Positions 16,671 through 22,583 of a stretch of DNA of 36,459 bases are shown here, one piece after another (within the stretch, counting starts at the first letter, position 1; the number at the start of each line of letters is the position of its first letter). A program made the translations under genes and the position numbers. The notes beneath the pieces are model-generated. The model did not search any database. It was not told the origin of the DNA and saw only the letters and a list, made by a program, of their open reading frames with translations. The DNA comes from a virus, in the IMG/VR virus record IMGVR_UViG_3300047476_000196, positions 1 to 36,459 of that record; one strand, 5' to 3'.

Positions 16671-17152
16671 TGATTACTTTATTTTCAACTTTAATTTCGT
16701 TTTTAACTGGCGGTTTACCTAAACTATTGGATTTCTTTCAGGATAAGTCTGACAAGAAGCACGAACTACAGTTAGCTCAATTACAATTAGATCAACAAAT
16801 TAAATTAGTAGCTGCTGGGATTAAATCTCAGGAACGTGTTGAAGAAATACATACTGAGCAATTACAAATTCAAACAGCAGCAGATGAACGTCAGGCTTTG
16901 TATGCTCACGATATAGCTATCGGACAAGGTGCATCTCAGTGGGTTATTAATGCTCGTGCGATGGTAAGACCTGCTATCACTTTCGGTATGTTTGCATTAT
17001 TAGTGTTTGTTGATGTATTTGGCTTTTACTATGCTATACATACTGGCGTATCTTTTGAAACAGCTTTAAATGCGTTATGGGATGATGAGACACAGATTAT
17101 CTGGAGTTCAATCGTTGCCTTCCATTTTGGCGCACAGGCGTTTAAAAAATGA
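16667..17152 (+). CDS. Holin (3-TM, GTA-type)
   Basis: 161-residue holin of the type used in gene-transfer-agent release (holin of 3TMs family). One hydrophobic stretch lies near the N-terminus (residues about 2-16), followed by a long Gln/Leu-rich coiled segment (HELQLAQLQLDQQIKL). Two further membrane segments lie at about 108-128 (AITFGMFALLVFVDVFGFYY) and at the C-terminus (IIWSSIVAFHFGAQAF). ATGs at 16667 and 16670 are both possible, and the GGAGAG site favours 16670 slightly. It lies just upstream of the endolysin, with an ATGA overlap, and would permeabilise the inner membrane to release it. Confidence 0.85.
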   Translation: MMITLFSTLISFLTGGLPKLLDFFQDKSDKKHELQLAQLQLDQQIKLVAAGIKSQERVEEIHTEQLQIQTAADERQALYAHDIAIGQGASQWVINARAMVRPAITFGMFALLVFVDVFGFYYAIHTGVSFETALNALWDDETQIIWSSIVAFHFGAQAFKK

Positions 17153-17646
17153 AGATGTCAGCCAAAGCCAGAGAGGTAATGGCTCATCACGAAGGTGTAC
17201 GAAAAAAGCCTTACCTTGACGTAGTGTTGCTGTGGACAACTGGTGTCGGCCATTTAATAGCACCTATTGAGCAGCAGAAAATGACGTTAGACCAACGTAA
17301 AGCAGCTCATGCAGCGCATAACTTACTTTGTCCGGTTGAATGGTTAAGGACTCTTACAGATGCCGAAGTGGATAAGATATTGCAGGATGATCTGGCACGT
17401 TTTGAGCGAGGCGTACTACGTCTTTGCCCTAATAATCTTACTCAAGGGCGGTTTGACGCTTTGGTCAGCTTTGCTTTTAACGCAGGGTTAGGAGCGTTAC
17501 AGAAGTCCAGTATTCGTATGCGACACAATCGAGGTGACTTTGATGGTGCGGCTGATGCTTTCATGCTGTATCGCTTTGCAGCAGGTAAAGAGTTCAAAGG
17601 TCTTGTAAGACGCAGGACACATGAGCGTGATACTTATAGGAGTTAG
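17149..17646 (+). CDS. Endolysin, GH24 lysozyme
   Basis: 165-residue muramidase that cleaves the glycan strands of peptidoglycan. The GH24 catalytic pattern E-x8-D-x5-T is present as Glu15, Asp24 and Thr30. The later conserved part FDALVSFAFNAGLGALQKS and the final GLVRRRTHERDTY are typical of phage lysozymes. There is no signal peptide or signal-arrest segment, so it needs the holin encoded just before it (ATGA overlap). The segment between Gly34 and Val43 differs from T4-type enzymes, with a longer insertion before LTDAEVDKIL. Confidence 0.93.
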   Translation: MKMSAKAREVMAHHEGVRKKPYLDVVLLWTTGVGHLIAPIEQQKMTLDQRKAAHAAHNLLCPVEWLRTLTDAEVDKILQDDLARFERGVLRLCPNNLTQGRFDALVSFAFNAGLGALQKSSIRMRHNRGDFDGAADAFMLYRFAAGKEFKGLVRRRTHERDTYRS

Positions 17647-17648
17647 AT

Positions 17649-17855
17649 ATGAAATGGATTGCTTTATTTTTAATTGCTAGTGTTGCAACGGCAGCGACTT
17701 TAGATGATAATGGCAATCTATTGTTATCGAAAGAAGAAGTAAACAATACTCGTGCGCTTTATAACGAACTTAACAGAGTAATTCAGTACCAGCAGTATCG
17801 TATTGAAGAACTAGAAAAAGGTTTGCTAGATGTCGAAAAAAGGAAGTGTCTCTAA
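17649..17855 (+). CDS. Small secreted coiled-coil protein, possible spanin-like
   Basis: 68-residue protein with a clear signal peptide (MKWIALFLIASVATAA, cleavage near Ala16) and then a charged helical segment (about 28-64) that should form a coiled coil. There is no lipobox cysteine, so it is not a standard Rz1-type outer-membrane spanin. One Cys is at position 67. The place right after the endolysin, with AGGAG ribosome site, suggests a lysis role in the periplasm. It overlaps the next gene by 26 bases in another frame. Confidence 0.65.
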   Translation: MKWIALFLIASVATAATLDDNGNLLLSKEEVNNTRALYNELNRVIQYQQYRIEELEKGLLDVEKRKCL

Positions 17856-18045
17856 GATTCCTGACGATTGTATGCCAATGTGTATAACGTGTGCATTTTT
17901 CGTACCCGACAAAAATTCTTCAGTTGGCGAGTGTCATCGCTACCCACCTGCAATACTGCCTGATGATGGAGGCGGTGTTTCCTTCTCTTTTCCACTAACT
18001 TCTGCCGATGAATGGTGCGGTGAGTTTGTGCGTTACGTATCCTGA
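17830..18045 (+). CDS. Small cysteine-rich protein
   Basis: 71-residue protein with cysteines at 14, 18, 21, 35 and 63 (pattern DCMPMCITCAFF, GECHRYPP, WCGEF). This is a metal- or cluster-binding arrangement known from small hypothetical proteins in proteobacterial phages. Its start lies inside the preceding gene in another frame. No function known. Metal binding is inferred from the cysteines. Confidence 0.7.
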   Translation: MSKKGSVSKIPDDCMPMCITCAFFVPDKNSSVGECHRYPPAILPDDGGGVSFSFPLTSADEWCGEFVRYVS

Positions 18046-18051
18046 GGACTT

Positions 18052-19014
18052 ATGAGATCAAAAATTACTGACGCTCATTTTATTGAGCTATGGAATAACT
18101 TAGGCAGTGTTAGTGCAGTAGCTAATCACTTAGGAATAGATGTTCGTAATGCTCACCATCGCAGACGCAAGGTCGAATTACGTCAAGGAGTTAAGCTATT
18201 AGGAATAGCTAGAAACAGTCCAGACGCTAAGATTGTCTATCCTGAGAACGGAGTTAGGGCAACCACAAAAATCGACTCTGGTGTCGTTATGGTGGCTTCT
18301 GACTGCCATTATTGGCCTGACATAATATCTACTGCTCACAGGGCTTTTGTAAAGTTTACTAAAGAGCTAAAACCTAAGATTGTGGTCATTAACGGTGATG
18401 CGTTTGATGGTGCTTCAATCTCTCGTCATCCGGCTGGCGGTACATGGCAATCAATGCCTAGCGTTAAACAGGAACTAGAAGCGTGTCAGGATCGCTTAGA
18501 AGAGATCCAGAAGGCTGCTACAGGCGCACAGCTACACTTCTGTTGGGGCAACCACGATCTACGCTTTAACGCTCGTTTACAGTCTCAGGTAGGCGATACT
18601 TTTAAAGGCGTAATGGGCATGAATTTAGCAGAGCATTTCCCGCTATGGCGATTCTCGATGTCTTTGATGATTAACGGTGACACTATGATTAAGCATCGTT
18701 ATCACAATGGCATCCATGCAATTTATAACAATATCTTAAAGTCTGGTGCGAATATGATTACTGGTCATTTGCACAGTCTTAAAGTTACTCCGTGGACTGA
18801 CTATAGCGGTACTAGATACGGTGTAGATACAGGCACACTGGCTCAAGTTGATGCTGACTCGTTTACGTACTCAGAAGATGCCCCATCTAACCATCGCTCA
18901 GGTTTTGCGGTACTAACATTCCACAATGGTAAGTTAATGCCACCTGAGCTATGTGAAGTTATTGATGAGGAAAAAGGGATTGTTTACTTTAGAGGTCAAG
19001 TGATTAGTGTTTAG
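18052..19014 (+). CDS. Calcineurin-like metallophosphoesterase with N-terminal HTH
   Basis: 320-residue enzyme. Residues about 1-45 look like a helix-turn-helix (ITDAHFIELWNNLGSVSAVA, then NHLGIDVRNAHHRRRK). The catalytic domain has all five metallophosphoesterase motifs: D84-x-H86, GD at 115-116 with D119, GNHD at 166-169, H218 and GHLH at 238-241. It hydrolyses a phosphoester with a two-metal centre. The substrate is unknown: DNA ends, nucleotides or phosphoproteins are all possible. It starts after a GAGGA site and is the last gene of the long rightward block. It converges with a leftward gene over 11 bases without a visible terminator. Confidence 0.88.
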   Translation: MRSKITDAHFIELWNNLGSVSAVANHLGIDVRNAHHRRRKVELRQGVKLLGIARNSPDAKIVYPENGVRATTKIDSGVVMVASDCHYWPDIISTAHRAFVKFTKELKPKIVVINGDAFDGASISRHPAGGTWQSMPSVKQELEACQDRLEEIQKAATGAQLHFCWGNHDLRFNARLQSQVGDTFKGVMGMNLAEHFPLWRFSMSLMINGDTMIKHRYHNGIHAIYNNILKSGANMITGHLHSLKVTPWTDYSGTRYGVDTGTLAQVDADSFTYSEDAPSNHRSGFAVLTFHNGKLMPPELCEVIDEEKGIVYFRGQVISV

Positions 19015-19186
19015 CCTCAGTGATTATCTCTTGTAGGCGTTTAATCTCCATGCGTAGATGGTAGATAATCTCGTTTAAGTCTTTAACTTCTTCACGTTTT
19101 TTCTTATATGCTTCTTCAATAGTTTGCATATCTCCTCCAGTTGTATAGTTAGGTTTGCCACCACAGTAAGATTTAACCCAAGTCAT
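19004..19186 (-). CDS. Small coiled-coil protein, last gene of leftward operon
   Basis: Up to 60 residues. The C-terminal 41 residues (MQTIEEAYKKKREEVKDLNE and on) form a charged coiled coil. Two starts are credible: ATG at 19186 with an AAAGGA site, and ATG at 19129 with a very strong GGAGGAG site. Both may be used. The longer form adds a short Gly/Tyr-containing leader (WVKSYCGGKPNYTTGGD). The gene overlaps the end of the phosphoesterase gene tail-to-tail. No family recognised. Confidence 0.6.
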   Translation of the reverse strand: MTWVKSYCGGKPNYTTGGDMQTIEEAYKKKREEVKDLNEIIYHLRMEIKRLQEIITEAKH

Positions 19187-19427
19187 TTTTTTCCTTTAGC
19201 TTTGCTTCAACCATAGCAGCTACAGAACCTCTATCTTCAGGCTCGCACAAATCAAAAATATCTTTTTTTTCTTCTTTTGTAAGCCATACCCATTCTTTTT
19301 CAGGCTGATCTACTTTCTCACGTAAAACTTCAATAAATTCTTTTTTAAGTAACATAGGAATAAATCCCATAGTATCTATAAAACTCAATATATCTAATGA
19401 TTTTTGTAGTAACTCTCTGTCAGTCAT
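19173..19427 (-). CDS. Small protein, paralogue of the gene at 26583
   Basis: 84-residue protein starting MTDRELLQKSLDIL. Start chosen at the ATGA overlap with the upstream gene (19427). A GTG 9 bases earlier is also open. It shares three blocks with the rightward protein at 26583-26819: the start MTxxELLQ, the middle QP(E/K)KEWV-x-LT, and the end EAKLKEKN. This family is frequent among phage hypothetical proteins. Function unknown. Confidence 0.75.
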   Translation of the reverse strand: MTDRELLQKSLDILSFIDTMGFIPMLLKKEFIEVLREKVDQPEKEWVWLTKEEKKDIFDLCEPEDRGSVAAMVEAKLKEKNDLG

Positions 19428-19627
19428 TTTCCACACGCTCTCTTTTTAGCTGACTCAAGATCAGACTGAAACCACCACTGCAAACAAATATTATCGACTT
19501 TCTTTGAGCTTAAAGCGTGCAGCCCGTCTTGGAATCCACGTTCGTACTCATGCTCTAGATGATCTTGTATCGCTAACGTAATGCCTAGCAGCATTAGGCT
19601 AACTCCTAGCAAAAACCATATTCTCAT
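19424..19627 (-). CDS. Small membrane-anchored protein (67 aa)
   Basis: 67-residue protein with an N-terminal hydrophobic segment (residues 3-20, IWFLLGVSLMLLGITLAI) that can serve as a signal anchor, followed by a charged region with EHEYERGFQDGLHALSS and two cysteines (48, 65). It overlaps both neighbours by four bases. An early inner-membrane protein, for example in superinfection exclusion, is possible but unproven. Confidence 0.65.
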   Translation of the reverse strand: MRIWFLLGVSLMLLGITLAIQDHLEHEYERGFQDGLHALSSKKVDNICLQWWFQSDLESAKKRACGK

Positions 19628-19815
19628 AGTAAAGCCTTTATGTCTTTAATCGACATCTTAAACGTCTCGTGGATAGCGATAATCATATCTGCGCTAACTG
19701 GATACTTGCCTGTTCTAATCTTAGATAACGTAGGCGTGCTAAATCCTAGTTTTATTGCAAGTTGACGATCATTCTTAACGTCATAAGTCTTTTGTAAATA
19801 ATCTAACAGTTTCAT
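19624..19815 (-). CDS. Cro-like transcriptional regulator (XRE/HTH)
   Basis: 63-residue DNA-binding protein consisting of one HTH domain. DRQLAIKLGFSTPTLSKIRTG (about residues 16-37) is a clear helix-turn-helix, followed by the usual dimer helix (SADMIIAIHETFKMSI). Start chosen at 19815 because AAAGGAA precedes it by about 5 bases; an open frame continues upstream to 19965 but covers a structured leader. With no integrase or CI-type partner it is probably an early-gene repressor. The palindrome in the promoter at 21582-21610 is a natural candidate operator (inference). Confidence 0.85.
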   Translation of the reverse strand: MKLLDYLQKTYDVKNDRQLAIKLGFSTPTLSKIRTGKYPVSADMIIAIHETFKMSIKDIKALL

Positions 19816-19994
19816 TGTTTTCCTTTGTAAGTGCAGGGTCACTACCGAGAGTGATGTCTGAAGGAGACGGATAGCCCCTGCTGCCGATGTTATAAAGCCA
19901 CTATCGGCTTGGCTGTTAGGTGAGGTACTTACTAGCACCCTTACACGCTCATTTACTTCATGCAAGGTATCTTACGCTAGTGTTCCCTCGCAGA
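19816..19994 (-). other. Structured leader between the SSB-like gene and the regulator
   Basis: A gap of 179 bases, the longest in the genome, with dense short inverted repeats: GCAGGG (19833-19838) with CCCTGC (19876-19881) enclosing two hairpins, TCACT/AGTGA (19839-19843, 19850-19854) and GTCT/AGAC (19856-19859, 19865-19868). Next to them lies GCCGAT/ATCGGC (19883-19888, 19903-19908), and ACTAGC/GCTAGT (19931-19936, 19976-19981). The first group ends just before the ribosome site of the regulator gene. It may be a folded 5' leader or attenuator. I could not fit it to a tRNA or a known riboswitch. Confidence 0.45.
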
Positions 19995-20237
19995 TCAAAA
20001 AGGGATATCGTCTATTGGTGTATCGTCATCACGCTTAGCTGGCTTTGCTTGCTCATCTTTCAACTTAAACGAGCAGCTCATAAACTTACCTGACTTGCCT
20101 TCTTTTAACCAAGCACTAACCCAGATCGCATTACCGTCTGCGTCCTTACCATCGCCTCTGTAATCGGGGTGTTTATCGCTTTCTTTCTTGTCATTTTTAA
20201 ACAGGGAAAATGTACCTGGTTTTGCTTCATATGCCAT
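19995..20237 (-). CDS. Small protein with SSB-type C-terminal tail
   Basis: 80-residue protein with motifs FSLFKNDKKESDKHPDYRGD, WVSAWLKEGKSGKFMS and LKDEQAKPAK, known from a small phage/plasmid hypothetical family. Its last residues, DDDTPIDDIPF, strongly resemble the acidic tip of bacterial single-stranded DNA-binding protein (ending DDDIPF), which recruits recombination and replication enzymes. The upstream gene encodes an ERF annealing protein, so it probably works with it on ssDNA or recruits host repair factors. It is shorter than a normal SSB and the OB fold is not certain. Confidence 0.75.
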   Translation of the reverse strand: MAYEAKPGTFSLFKNDKKESDKHPDYRGDGKDADGNAIWVSAWLKEGKSGKFMSCSFKLKDEQAKPAKRDDDTPIDDIPF

Positions 20238-20241
20238 TTAT

Positions 20242-20883
20242 TTATCCTTTAGCTTCTTGATTCATTGTCTTTAATGTACTGCGACATTTACTGCTTAATT
20301 GCGCCCATACTGCCGTTGATGCTGTTACATCATAGGTAGTCTGATCTCGCAAATCCCATGCTTCAAACGCAGCCCACTCGTTACCTGCATCGAACTGTGC
20401 TTGAATATGACTTGATAACTTGTCCACTAAGGCTGCTAAACGAGCGTCTAAGGCATCTTTTGCACCATCGGTAGCGGATATAGTCTTTTTCTCTTTCGTA
20501 GGCTCTGAAGCGTCCACTATGTCAGACTCACAAACAGCTAACGCAAGTACAAGTAGGTACCTCGAAATATAGGTAAGTTGAGCGCCTAGATTCTGAACTG
20601 GCATACAGCCCTTTAAAACTGCTGGCTCCATTGGGCAGCAAAACTTAATTGAGCTACCTGTAGCCACATCCACTACATACATATTCGCAACATCTTTATC
20701 GAATTGTAGTGAGTAGCAAAGACCATAAATATCAAAAAGAGTATTTATAGCGGGCAGTAGGTCACTGAGTTCGAAGTAACGGTAGCCAGCGAATTTGTTG
20801 TGTCCTGACTTCTTTAACTCCATGTTCTGCAACTCTACACGGCACTTTTGTAACTTAGCGTAAACTTTAAAATCTTCCATCAT
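20242..20883 (-). CDS. erf: ERF-family single-strand annealing protein
   Basis: 213-residue recombinase of the ERF superfamily, which anneals complementary single strands for recombination and genome circularisation. Typical blocks are KSGHNKFAGYRYFELSDLLP (25-44) and NLGAQLTYISRYLLVLALAV (98-117), equal to the G-x-x-x-T/S-Y-x-x-R-Y motif. The C-terminal 90 residues are a variable helical tail. Start codons ATGATG (20883, 20880) follow GGAGAT. It sits in the leftward early operon with the SSB-tailed protein. No exonuclease partner is visible in this operon, though a VRR-NUC nuclease is encoded at 26299. Confidence 0.88.
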   Translation of the reverse strand: MMEDFKVYAKLQKCRVELQNMELKKSGHNKFAGYRYFELSDLLPAINTLFDIYGLCYSLQFDKDVANMYVVDVATGSSIKFCCPMEPAVLKGCMPVQNLGAQLTYISRYLLVLALAVCESDIVDASEPTKEKKTISATDGAKDALDARLAALVDKLSSHIQAQFDAGNEWAAFEAWDLRDQTTYDVTASTAVWAQLSSKCRSTLKTMNQEAKG

Positions 20884-20896
20884 TTATCTCCTGAAT

Positions 20897-21064
20897 TTAC
20901 TTAATCTTAACGAGCTTCTCATTGATACATTGAACTTTCGATACATCCTGATCCTGTTTAGCCTTTGCTTGCTCCTCTCTAATACGTTTAAAAGTCTTTT
21001 TAATATCCGTCTTTGTCGCTGACGTATATTTAAACTTTGGATTAAGAATTGATTTCTCATTCAT
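20897..21064 (-). CDS. Small basic coiled-coil protein (55 aa)
   Basis: 55-residue Lys-rich protein starting MNEKSILNPKFKYTSATKTD, followed by a helix (IKKTFKRIREEQAKAKQDQ). It lies 13 bases before the ERF gene and overlaps the tiny membrane peptide gene upstream by 8 bases. The basic helical nature would suit nucleic-acid binding. No named family. Confidence 0.65.
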   Translation of the reverse strand: MNEKSILNPKFKYTSATKTDIKKTFKRIREEQAKAKQDQDVSKVQCINEKLVKIK

Positions 21065-21140
21065 AGCTCGACACGAGTATCCATAACATTAAAAGGATTC
21101 CAATTATAACTACTTGGTGTTCATCAAGCCATTTAATCAT
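21057..21140 (-). CDS. Tiny one-TM peptide (27 aa)
   Basis: 27 residues, MIKWLDEHQVVIIGILLMLW then ILVSSYE, with one membrane helix (about 10-24). It is coupled on both sides: its ATG overlaps the upstream stop as ATGA and its stop overlaps the next start by 8 bases. This tight coupling is the main reason to accept so short a gene. Likely an inner-membrane micropeptide. No known homologue recalled. Confidence 0.55.
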   Translation of the reverse strand: MIKWLDEHQVVIIGILLMLWILVSSYE

Positions 21141-21316
21141 TCTTCATTCTCCATTTCGTTAACCATCCAATGTATTTCTTTCGGTGGTAGTGCTAAGGCT
21201 CTGTAAGCCATCATAAGAACTTCATGTTCGCTAGGTGATAATTCTCTACGCTCAAACTTATCTACCATTAGGCGTAAAACGTAAGTTATTTCAGCCACCA
21301 TCCATTTGTCTATCAT
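21137..21316 (-). CDS. Small helical protein of the early leftward operon
   Basis: 59-residue helical protein starting MIDKWMVAEITYVLRLMVDK. Start 21316 is chosen for its ATGA overlap and GGAG at 7 bases; in-frame Met codons at 21322 and 21331 are alternatives. It is rich in Met and Glu (LSPSEHEVLMMAYRALALPP). No domain recognised. Confidence 0.65.
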   Translation of the reverse strand: MIDKWMVAEITYVLRLMVDKFERRELSPSEHEVLMMAYRALALPPKEIHWMVNEMENEE

Positions 21317-21546
21317 GGCCATACTCCACATTTAGATTTGTAATCCATAGCTCGTTCGAATTCAGCAATTCTTTCAGAATCCCATAAATCCATATCGTTA
21401 TCAATACGATCAAGCTCTATTTGCATTTTTTCTTCACATTCGTAATCTTCTGCTGGTCTGCCTAGTAGCGTATCGTCTAAGTCATTAAGAAAGTTTATAT
21501 CTGCATTTGGCAGATCAGGCATTTGCTTGTATATTGTTAAGTCCAT
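21313..21546 (-). CDS. First gene of leftward operon, acidic small protein
   Basis: 77-residue acidic protein (DLTIYKQMPDLPNADINFLN; DRIDNDMDLWDSERIAEFER). It is the first product of the early leftward transcript, about 30 bases after the likely start site of the promoter at 21582-21610, with ribosome site GAGGGAG. First early genes of phages often encode host take-over or anti-defence factors. Nothing in the sequence proves this. Confidence 0.7.
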   Translation of the reverse strand: MDLTIYKQMPDLPNADINFLNDLDDTLLGRPAEDYECEEKMQIELDRIDNDMDLWDSERIAEFERAMDYKSKCGVWP

Positions 21547-21581
21547 TTATTTCTCCCTCGTTGTGTTTAGTTGATGTACGA

Positions 21582-21610
21582 ATCATAGTTACGTTTGTAA
21601 ACATGGTCAA
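21582..21610 (-). promoter_or_regulatory. Sigma70-type promoter of the leftward operon
   Basis: On the minus strand, -35 TTGACC (21610-21605), a spacer of exactly 17 bases and -10 TATGAT (21587-21582). Both hexamers match consensus in five of six positions. Transcription should start near 21575 and read the eight or more genes down to 19004. This is the best promoter in the window by eye. Confidence 0.85.
21593..21602. promoter_or_regulatory. Palindromic operator candidate in the promoter spacer
   Basis: GTTTGTAAAC at 21593-21602 has inverted GTTT/AAAC arms and lies between -35 and -10 of the leftward promoter. The flanks extend the symmetry in purine/pyrimidine terms (ACGTTTGT against ATGTTTAC). 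A repressor bound here would block RNA polymerase. A weak rightward promoter (TTGTAA 21595-21600, 18-base spacer, TATTAA 21619-21624) would share the same site. The Cro-like protein encoded at 19624-19815 is the likely ligand (inference). Confidence 0.45.
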
Positions 21611-21706
21611 CAACTATTTATTAATAGAAACATGAAAATCAATAGGAATAATTTATAAGACGAAACATCAAAAGTATGGCAAGCTATCCGTTCATTGGAG
21701 GTGACA

Positions 21707-21814
21707 ATGATTAAAAAAATACTAATTTGGCTGTATTTATCGGCAGCGTTAGGGGTGTTTTTTGCTGTAACAATCTTTGGTACAGTAGCAATTTTGCAAA
21801 CAATCTTTAATTAG
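21707..21814 (+). CDS. Small membrane peptide, first rightward early gene (35 aa)
   Basis: 35 residues starting MIKKILIWLYLSAALGVFFA, nearly all hydrophobic after the first four, so one membrane helix or a signal-like segment. A classical GGAGGTGA ribosome site precedes the ATG at 21707. It lies just right of the divergent control region. Possible superinfection-exclusion or membrane-tuning peptide. Unproven. Confidence 0.65.
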   Translation: MIKKILIWLYLSAALGVFFAVTIFGTVAILQTIFN

Positions 21815-21823
21815 GAGATGGGG

Positions 21824-21982
21824 ATGCGTGATCCAAGTTATTGGCGTGAAGTAGAACGTGAAGAAGCTGAAAAATCTGATGAAAAAGATCGTATATGGAC
21901 TGATAACCAAAAACTTTCTACAGAAATAAAAGAGCATAAATCTCTCTGGAGAAAGCGTCAGGTAGAGGATAAAGATGAGTGA
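21824..21982 (+). CDS. Small charged protein (52 aa)
   Basis: 52 residues (MRDPSYWREVEREEAEKSDE onward) with many Glu, Lys, Arg and Trp, probably helical. The ATG at 21824 lies 6 bases after AGGAG. An ATG at 21818 in the same frame is too close to the ribosome site. Its stop overlaps the next start by 8 bases. No family recognised. Confidence 0.65.
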   Translation: MRDPSYWREVEREEAEKSDEKDRIWTDNQKLSTEIKEHKSLWRKRQVEDKDE

Positions 21983-22412
21983 TATGTTTCAAGAGCTGCC
22001 GAAAGAAGGCACTAAGAGATATAAAATTTGCATGAATTTTCTAAAGAATCATCCGTTAAATCCGGAACAGTTTGTCGAGGCTTACGGAATGATGAACGCA
22101 CCGACTTTAGCTAATCTCAGATGCGAGTTTGACGAGCTGGTAAGGGAAGGGTTACTCAAGGAGTTTAAAGGCTCCTACAGCCCTTCTGGCAAGCTCAAAC
22201 AGGGTATCAAGATAGAAGGTGTGGAGTACGTTAAACCACGTGAACCTAAGCCGTTTACGCCATTATCTAGCAAGTATTTTTTACCAAGAGTATCACCAAG
22301 AGGTCAGGTATTACGAGACTTCTGCCACATAGGATTAAGCAATGGAGCAAAAGAAGAAACAGGAAACGACTTATCAGTTCTCAACGAAGTTATGTCCGGT
22401 CTGCAAGCGTAG
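21975..22412 (+). CDS. Hypothetical protein, possible winged-helix
   Basis: 145-residue protein. Residues about 12-70 (KRYKICMNFLKNHPLNPEQF, later LANLRCEFDELVREGLLKEF) have helix-helix-wing spacing like small DNA-binding domains. The middle is basic and Pro/Lys-rich (GVEYVKPREPKPFTPL). The C-terminal end overlaps the next mini-gene by 71 bases. It precedes the replication genes, so a regulatory or replication role is plausible only from position. Confidence 0.65.
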   Translation: MSDMFQELPKEGTKRYKICMNFLKNHPLNPEQFVEAYGMMNAPTLANLRCEFDELVREGLLKEFKGSYSPSGKLKQGIKIEGVEYVKPREPKPFTPLSSKYFLPRVSPRGQVLRDFCHIGLSNGAKEETGNDLSVLNEVMSGLQA

Positions 22413-22482
22413 TCGGTCGATAATACAATTTAAGAGTAGTGATATTTGTAAGACTTGCAGGATCAGGAACAAAAGCGTATAG
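22342..22482 (+). CDS. Zinc-ribbon mini-protein (46 aa)
   Basis: 46-residue basic protein with a four-cysteine zinc-binding pattern: CPVC at 18-21 and CKTC at 36-39, between Lys/Arg-rich ends (start MEQKKKQETTYQFSTKL; end RIRNKSV). It is found in another frame within the end of the previous gene and beyond, after AGGATT. It may bind nucleic acid or a host protein. The overlap with the previous gene lowers confidence, but the paired CxxC motifs argue for a real gene. Confidence 0.6.
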   Translation: MEQKKKQETTYQFSTKLCPVCKRSRSIIQFKSSDICKTCRIRNKSV

Positions 22483-22522
22483 TTCTATGGGAATGGCTAG
22501 GGAGTGCAACCCGAAAAGACGA

Positions 22523-22561
22523 TTAGTCACCGTCCTGCCTTTACCCACCACCTGTGACTAA
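22523..22561. repeat. Inverted repeat upstream of the replication gene
   Basis: TTAGTCAC at 22523-22530 and GTGACTAA at 22554-22561 form a perfect 8-bp inverted repeat around a 23-base C/T-rich loop. It fills most of the 101-base gap (22483-22583) before the DUF1376 replication gene. A smaller GACG/CGTC hairpin (22518-22521, 22531-22534) overlaps the left arm. It could be a protein site, part of an origin, or an RNA leader hairpin. Confidence 0.5.
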
Positions 22562-22583
22562 AACCAATGACTTGAGGTTATAT

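Noticed and set aside
19816-19965. N-terminal extension of the Cro-like protein up to 19965
   Set aside because: The extension lacks a ribosome site and covers the folded leader; the HTH domain starts at the ATG at 19815 with a good AAAGGAA site.
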